64,000 nt of DNA from CAYZJR01 sp964503045 (GTDB lineage Bacteria > Cyanobacteriota > Vampirovibrionia > Obscuribacterales > Obscuribacteraceae): contig CAZCZI010000015.1 of assembly GCA_964503045.1 (NCBI GenBank), positions 75,965-139,964 on the forward strand. The letters are read 5' to 3'. This document shows positions 60,740 to 64,000 of the stretch, piece by piece. Position 1 is the stretch's first letter; each line of letters begins with the position of its first letter. The position numbers were made by a program, and so were the translations under genes. Below the pieces are notes generated by a model. The model saw only the letters and a program-made list of their open reading frames with translations, was not told the DNA's origin and searched no databases.

Positions 60740-62335
60740 CTACCAACCGCTATAGGGACCAGATTCGTTTTTGGTCGAAACCCATCGTCTGTACAACCAA
60801 AAGAACAACAGGACCACATTAAGTCCCATTGCTATTATCGACAGCTGAATCAAAATCGGCGGACCTCCGAAGATCAACGCCGGTATGGAAAGTCCGAATT
60901 CCAGGTCGTTGAAGCGAAGGAAGTCTAGCAGTCCTGCAATTGAGATACCGCAGCAGTACAAGAAGAAGGAAGCGCACACGAGCAGCAACCAGTTATCTGC
61001 CGGTCCTCGAGAAGTCACATCACCTATCCGAATCATTGTTTGTCTGAAGTGATAGCCAGTGAAGCATGCCAAACTCAGCCCAACGAAGGCACACGCGATA
61101 TGTGCCAACGAACTAAAGAACTTCCCCAGAGCCGTCATTGTGTCGTAGCGACTGAGCGACACCATGTAGGCAACCACAAGAGCGATGGAACAAGCTGCCA
61201 ACGCTACCTTTTGCCACGGTTTGACTCCTCCGGTGTCACGGCGATCCTCGTGCTGTTTGGCAATCACAGCTCCTTGACCCTTTTGGATGAAGTCGAGGTC
61301 TTTCGATAGTTCCTCCAAAAATTGATACCGATGATATGGATCCTTCTCCAGACAATGCACAATTGCTTTCTCGCAGCCTTTCGGAAGACCCAGTGGCTTA
61401 AGAGCCACGGAGAGATTCTCAGGGCGCTCCTGGAGGTGTTTTAGGATGGTTTTAACAGGGTTGTCTCCGACGAACGGGGGCTTGCCGGTCAAGGTTTCGA
61501 ACATCACGCAACCCAACGAATAGACATCGCAGCGGTAATCGACATTGTCGCCGCGGCACTGTTCGGGACTCATATATAGAGGGCTGCCGAAAATGTCGCC
61601 GGTTTGGGTAAGCTGCTGGGTCGAACGGTCGAAAACAGGCATGATTTTAGCGATTCCGAAATCCACGACTTTTGGTATTTCGACGCCGTCGACTTCCGAA
61701 ATCAGTATGTTGCCGGGTTTCAAGTCGCGATGCACGATGCCTTTGCTGTGAGCATGGGCAATTGCGTTTGCCAGGTGCTTGAACAGATTGAGTGCACGCT
61801 GAGGGTCGAGACACAGCTCGGTATTCAATAATTCCGATAAAGACTGACCTTCTACATAGTCCATCACCGCGTACGGTGCACCGGTGGCGGAGAATCCGTA
61901 ATCGTGCACAGTCACAAGGCTTGGATGATGCAGCTGAGCGGCGGCTTTCGCCTCGCGCTCGAAACGTTTCACGTACGCCTGGTCGGTCGCCAGATCGGCT
62001 CGCATGACCTTCATTGCGTAGTAGTTGCCGTCTTGCTGGTCTTGAATTTTGAAGACAGAACCCATGCCTCCCTGCCCGCGCAGAAACAGAATTTTGTAGC
62101 GTTCAGGCAAGCCCAGAGAGAGTATTTGGGTTTCAACGGTTGTCTTGCCGCTGCTGTCAATGCGTTTGATGGGAGTGACTTCACGGGCTGCTCCAGGCGC
62201 CAGCGAGCAGACACAGCTGTCGCCGCGAAACACCCAAGCAGACAGAGACGCCTTCTGGCGCTGCCTTACCGGCTTGCCGCAGCGTGGACAAAGGGTTTTT
62301 ACAAGTGCGCTTTCTGGTTGAGGGGTGTTCGACAT
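60740..62335 (-). CDS. Hanks-type Ser/Thr kinase with N-terminal zinc ribbon and C-terminal membrane helices
   Basis: Second kinase of the window. I start at the ATG at 62335 (MSNTPQPESALVKTLCPRCG); the longer frame to 62518 has no similarity. The N-terminus has a zinc-ribbon-like CPRCGKPVRQRQ with CVC further on. The kinase domain (about 75-340) is complete: GQGGMGSVFKIQDQ, HRDLKPGNILI, KVVDFGIAKI, and SPEQCRGDNVD. After about 375 come four hydrophobic helices (VALAACSIALVVAYMVSLS, LAHIACAFVGLSLACFTGYH, LLVCASFFLYCCGISIAGLL and IQLSIIAMGLNVVLLFFWLY), so it is anchored by its C-terminus and has no large outer domain. Confidence 0.92.
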   Translation of the reverse strand: MSNTPQPESALVKTLCPRCGKPVRQRQKASLSAWVFRGDSCVCSLAPGAAREVTPIKRIDSSGKTTVETQILSLGLPERYKILFLRGQGGMGSVFKIQDQQDGNYYAMKVMRADLATDQAYVKRFEREAKAAAQLHHPSLVTVHDYGFSATGAPYAVMDYVEGQSLSELLNTELCLDPQRALNLFKHLANAIAHAHSKGIVHRDLKPGNILISEVDGVEIPKVVDFGIAKIMPVFDRSTQQLTQTGDIFGSPLYMSPEQCRGDNVDYRCDVYSLGCVMFETLTGKPPFVGDNPVKTILKHLQERPENLSVALKPLGLPKGCEKAIVHCLEKDPYHRYQFLEELSKDLDFIQKGQGAVIAKQHEDRRDTGGVKPWQKVALAACSIALVVAYMVSLSRYDTMTALGKFFSSLAHIACAFVGLSLACFTGYHFRQTMIRIGDVTSRGPADNWLLLVCASFFLYCCGISIAGLLDFLRFNDLEFGLSIPALIFGGPPILIQLSIIAMGLNVVLLFFWLYRRWVSTKNESGPYSGW

Positions 62336-62682
62336 CGGTAGTAATCGCGCAATTAGGCGTGGAAGCGTCGCTTTAATATTCCCTACTAGCAAAAGGTTCC
62401 AAACAATGGACCATCCGCGGGCATACCCCATTCGACCGCGAAGGGAGAATCCACGGAAACCCAGACCAGTGGCTAGATTAAACGTTACCGTATTTACACC
62501 ACTGCAAACGCCATTCACCCCTTGGCAACTATTAGATCTGTTTTATAAGATGAGCATGATCTGAGTACCAAATGAAATACATAACTTGCGCGGCACTCCC
62601 GAGGCGGAGCGCAGCCAAACTCAGGCTGTGTTCGGTTTAGTCCCCGTCAGGTCATCGGAACCCACACAAGGAGATACTTCAA
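62336..62682. other. Intergenic region between the kinase and the small zinc-ribbon gene
   Basis: 347 bases without a supported gene. It holds the promoters of two divergent genes. The only notable element is the AAGGAG ribosome site at 62668-62673 before the ATG at 62683. Open frames here have no coding character. Confidence 0.5.
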
Positions 62683-62934
62683 ATGCAATGCCCAACTTGC
62701 AAAATAGAGATGAAGGTGCAACTCCAGTACATCACCGAAAATCCGACCACCGGACGGAAGTACGATCGCATCGTCTATTTATGCCAATCAGATGACGTGT
62801 GGGCGTCATTTGAAATGCCCAGAGACGAGGACGGCACTAAGACGGAAGAGATGCTTGTGTGTCGGCTTGTGACACCGAAAAGCCGGCCTGCACCCATGCT
62901 AAGGTCCCTCCTGCAATGTTCTGGAGCTCATTAA
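62683..62934 (+). CDS. Small zinc-ribbon-like protein
   Basis: 83 residues. It starts with MQCPTCKIEMKVQLQYI and has a strong ribosome site (AAGGAG, 9-base spacing). The CxxC at 3-6 and cysteines later (YLCQSDD, LVCRLV) could bind zinc. No named family. Its last 98 bases overlap the convergent MBL-rhodanese gene, so both coding regions share DNA on opposite strands. The translation signal is good but the C-terminus (KSRPAPMLRSLLQCSGAH) may not be conserved. Confidence 0.6.
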   Translation: MQCPTCKIEMKVQLQYITENPTTGRKYDRIVYLCQSDDVWASFEMPRDEDGTKTEEMLVCRLVTPKSRPAPMLRSLLQCSGAH

Positions 62935-64000
62935 AACCTAAGCTCGAAAGCATGCTGGCGGCAATGCTGCTGCGATAGCCGCTGCGACAGATAATCGCGG
63001 TCGGGCGGCTTGGATCGATGTCCTTTAAACAGTCTTTCAGTTCTGACAGTGGAATGCTTCTAGCGCATTCGACATGCCCTGAGTAGTACTCGCCGGGTCG
63101 CCTAACGTCGATGACTTGCAGGTCTTCGCCTTGGTCTAGCCGCGCCTTCAGCTCTGCCACGGGAGTCTGCCGAATCTCCTGCAAAGGAAGCTTTGCTTTG
63201 CGCCAGCTTTCAATTCCGCCTTCGAGATATCCCTGCACTCCTTCGAGACCGGCTCTTGCCAGCCGCACCACAGCCTCGTTTACACTCTCGAGAGTGTCCG
63301 CGACGATGATGATTTGCGCCTGATGATCGATCAAGGTGCCCGCCCACGAAGCGAGTTGTCCTGTCAATCCAATGTTGATAGAACCCGGAATACTCGCCTT
63401 TCCGAACTCGGCTTCAGTGCGCACGTCGAGCACTGTATATCCTTGTTGAATAAACTTGCTCACTTGCGGGGCCGAAAACGCCACTGGGTCAGGAAGCTCG
63501 TGCATCGACCGCGGGCCGCTTCGATTGATTTGCACCGCTTTCGGGAAATATGCCGGCGCTTCCGGAAGGTCACAGGTAGCCATTTTGATGAACTCATCAC
63601 GAGTCATCGGCTTTAGCGAGCAGTTAAACAATCGCTGCTGCCCAATAGTCGAGGAGCGCTCGCTGCTCATATTTCTGCCGCACAGCGAGCCGGCTCCATG
63701 AGCCGGGTAGACTTCTACTGAATCATCGAGTTTCAACAATTTGTTGTGCAAACTATCGTAAAGCATCCCTGCCATTTGCTCTGGCGAGAAGCCCTCAGCG
63801 CCCACCAAATCAGGTCTTCCCACATCACCCACAAACAATGTGTCACCAGTCAAAACTTTTGACGGCTTGTTTGAACCTTCACCGTCGGTAATCACAACAC
63901 AAATGCTTTCAGGCGTATGTCCAGGCGTCTCCAAAATTTTGAGCTCAACACTTCCAACCTTCAACACATCGCCGTCATAAACTGCAATATGCTCGAACGC
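62837..64000 (-). CDS. MBL-fold hydrolase with two rhodanese domains (CstB-like), 5' end outside window
   Basis: Partial gene: the frame is open to base 64000 and the codons before the GTG at 63967 continue the fold (EHIAVYDGD), so the start lies beyond the window. The C-terminal part of a metallo-beta-lactamase domain is present (ETPGHTPESICVVITDGEG, LTGDTLFVGDVGRPDLVG, VYPAHGAGSLCGRNM), as in persulfide dioxygenases of the ETHE1 type. The first rhodanese domain has no catalytic Cys where expected (IIIVADTLESVNEA), while the second has it in AIICRSGYRSS. This order, with a dead first rhodanese, matches CstB of sulfide detoxification. The 3' end overlaps the small gene at 62683. Confidence 0.88.
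   Translation of the reverse strand, partial: AFEHIAVYDGDVLKVGSVELKILETPGHTPESICVVITDGEGSNKPSKVLTGDTLFVGDVGRPDLVGAEGFSPEQMAGMLYDSLHNKLLKLDDSVEVYPAHGAGSLCGRNMSSERSSTIGQQRLFNCSLKPMTRDEFIKMATCDLPEAPAYFPKAVQINRSGPRSMHELPDPVAFSAPQVSKFIQQGYTVLDVRTEAEFGKASIPGSINIGLTGQLASWAGTLIDHQAQIIIVADTLESVNEAVVRLARAGLEGVQGYLEGGIESWRKAKLPLQEIRQTPVAELKARLDQGEDLQVIDVRRPGEYYSGHVECARSIPLSELKDCLKDIDPSRPTAIICRSGYRSSIAASMLSSLGFNELQNIAGGTLAWVQAGFSVSQADTQASLPS

Noticed and set aside
1..64000. tRNA, rRNA and CRISPR arrays
   Set aside because: I looked for cloverleaf-like repeats, conserved rRNA segments and regularly spaced direct repeats and saw none. A covariance-model scan would be needed to exclude small RNAs.

Overview
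The window reads as chromosomal DNA of a didermic bacterium with about 50% GC, close spacing of genes and the standard genetic code. I place it tentatively near the non-photosynthetic sister lineages of Cyanobacteria (Vampirovibrionia/Melainabacteria, Obscuribacterales-like). The reasons are the many exported TPR proteins, two Hanks-type Ser/Thr kinases with zinc-ribbon N-termini, a CHAT-TPR protein next to a divergent sigma-like gene and DUF4384-type proteins (a cyanobacterial flavour), and LpxD-like acyltransferases. This is inference from gene content; there is no rRNA in the window to settle it. I saw no tRNA, rRNA, CRISPR array, transposase or phage gene.

Layout. 1-3.9 kb: C-terminal processing protease (cut by the window start), cobalamin adenosyltransferase, acyl-CoA thioesterase, putative outer-membrane protein. 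3.9-18 kb: a regulatory/proteolytic district with a CHAT-TPR protein, FecR-like protein, astacin-like metalloprotease, zinc-ribbon kinase, zinc-ribbon membrane protein, a conserved unknown, a divergent sigma-like protein fused to helix-hairpin-helix repeats, a trypsin-like protease anchored to a DUF4384-like sensor part, and a second DUF4384-like exported protein closed by a strong terminator. 18-35.2 kb: a surface-glycan region. It has three paralogous polytopic membrane proteins, a WbpD-like acetyltransferase, and a nine-gene minus-strand operon (two GT2 glycosyltransferases, two LpxD-like acyltransferases, ACP, SDR reductase, AMP-dependent ligase, LuxE and LuxC). A plus-strand Gfo/Idh/MocA oxidoreductase and DegT aminotransferase follow. 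Two intergenic stretches here (22.08-22.41 and 32.83-32.91 kb) are built from eroded copies of neighbouring genes, so the locus has been duplicated and pruned.

35.2-50.4 kb: TPR proteins, a Tat-exported Fe/Mn superoxide dismutase, an ACT-domain malic enzyme, a two-TM potassium-type channel, an RfbF/RmlD-like nucleotide-sugar pair, a TonB-C/TPR/matrixin fusion, and an ABC transporter coupled to a thioredoxin-like protein and a TPR lipoprotein. 50.4-55 kb: a histidine kinase, a Pro-Glu-Lys repeat protein, a TPR membrane protein and an OmpR-type response regulator. 55-60.1 kb: recO, glyA, a WecA-type phosphoglycosyltransferase and a DprE1-like oxidase, all on the minus strand. 60.3-64 kb: a small coiled-coil protein, a second kinase, a small zinc-ribbon protein, and a CstB-like MBL-rhodanese enzyme running off the window end.

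How the genes work together (inference). The glycan block can make an acylated amino sugar: oxidoreductase, aminotransferase and WbpD-like acetyltransferase build it, while the ACP/ligase/reductase/Lux cassette and LpxD-like enzymes supply and attach an acyl group. GT2 enzymes and the membrane paralogues would assemble or transfer it, and WecA would start a polyprenyl-linked chain. The 4-18 kb block holds all the parts of an envelope-sensing proteolytic signalling system, but nothing in sequence proves that its genes act together. Where a long reading frame had an implausible N-terminus I moved the start inward and said why.
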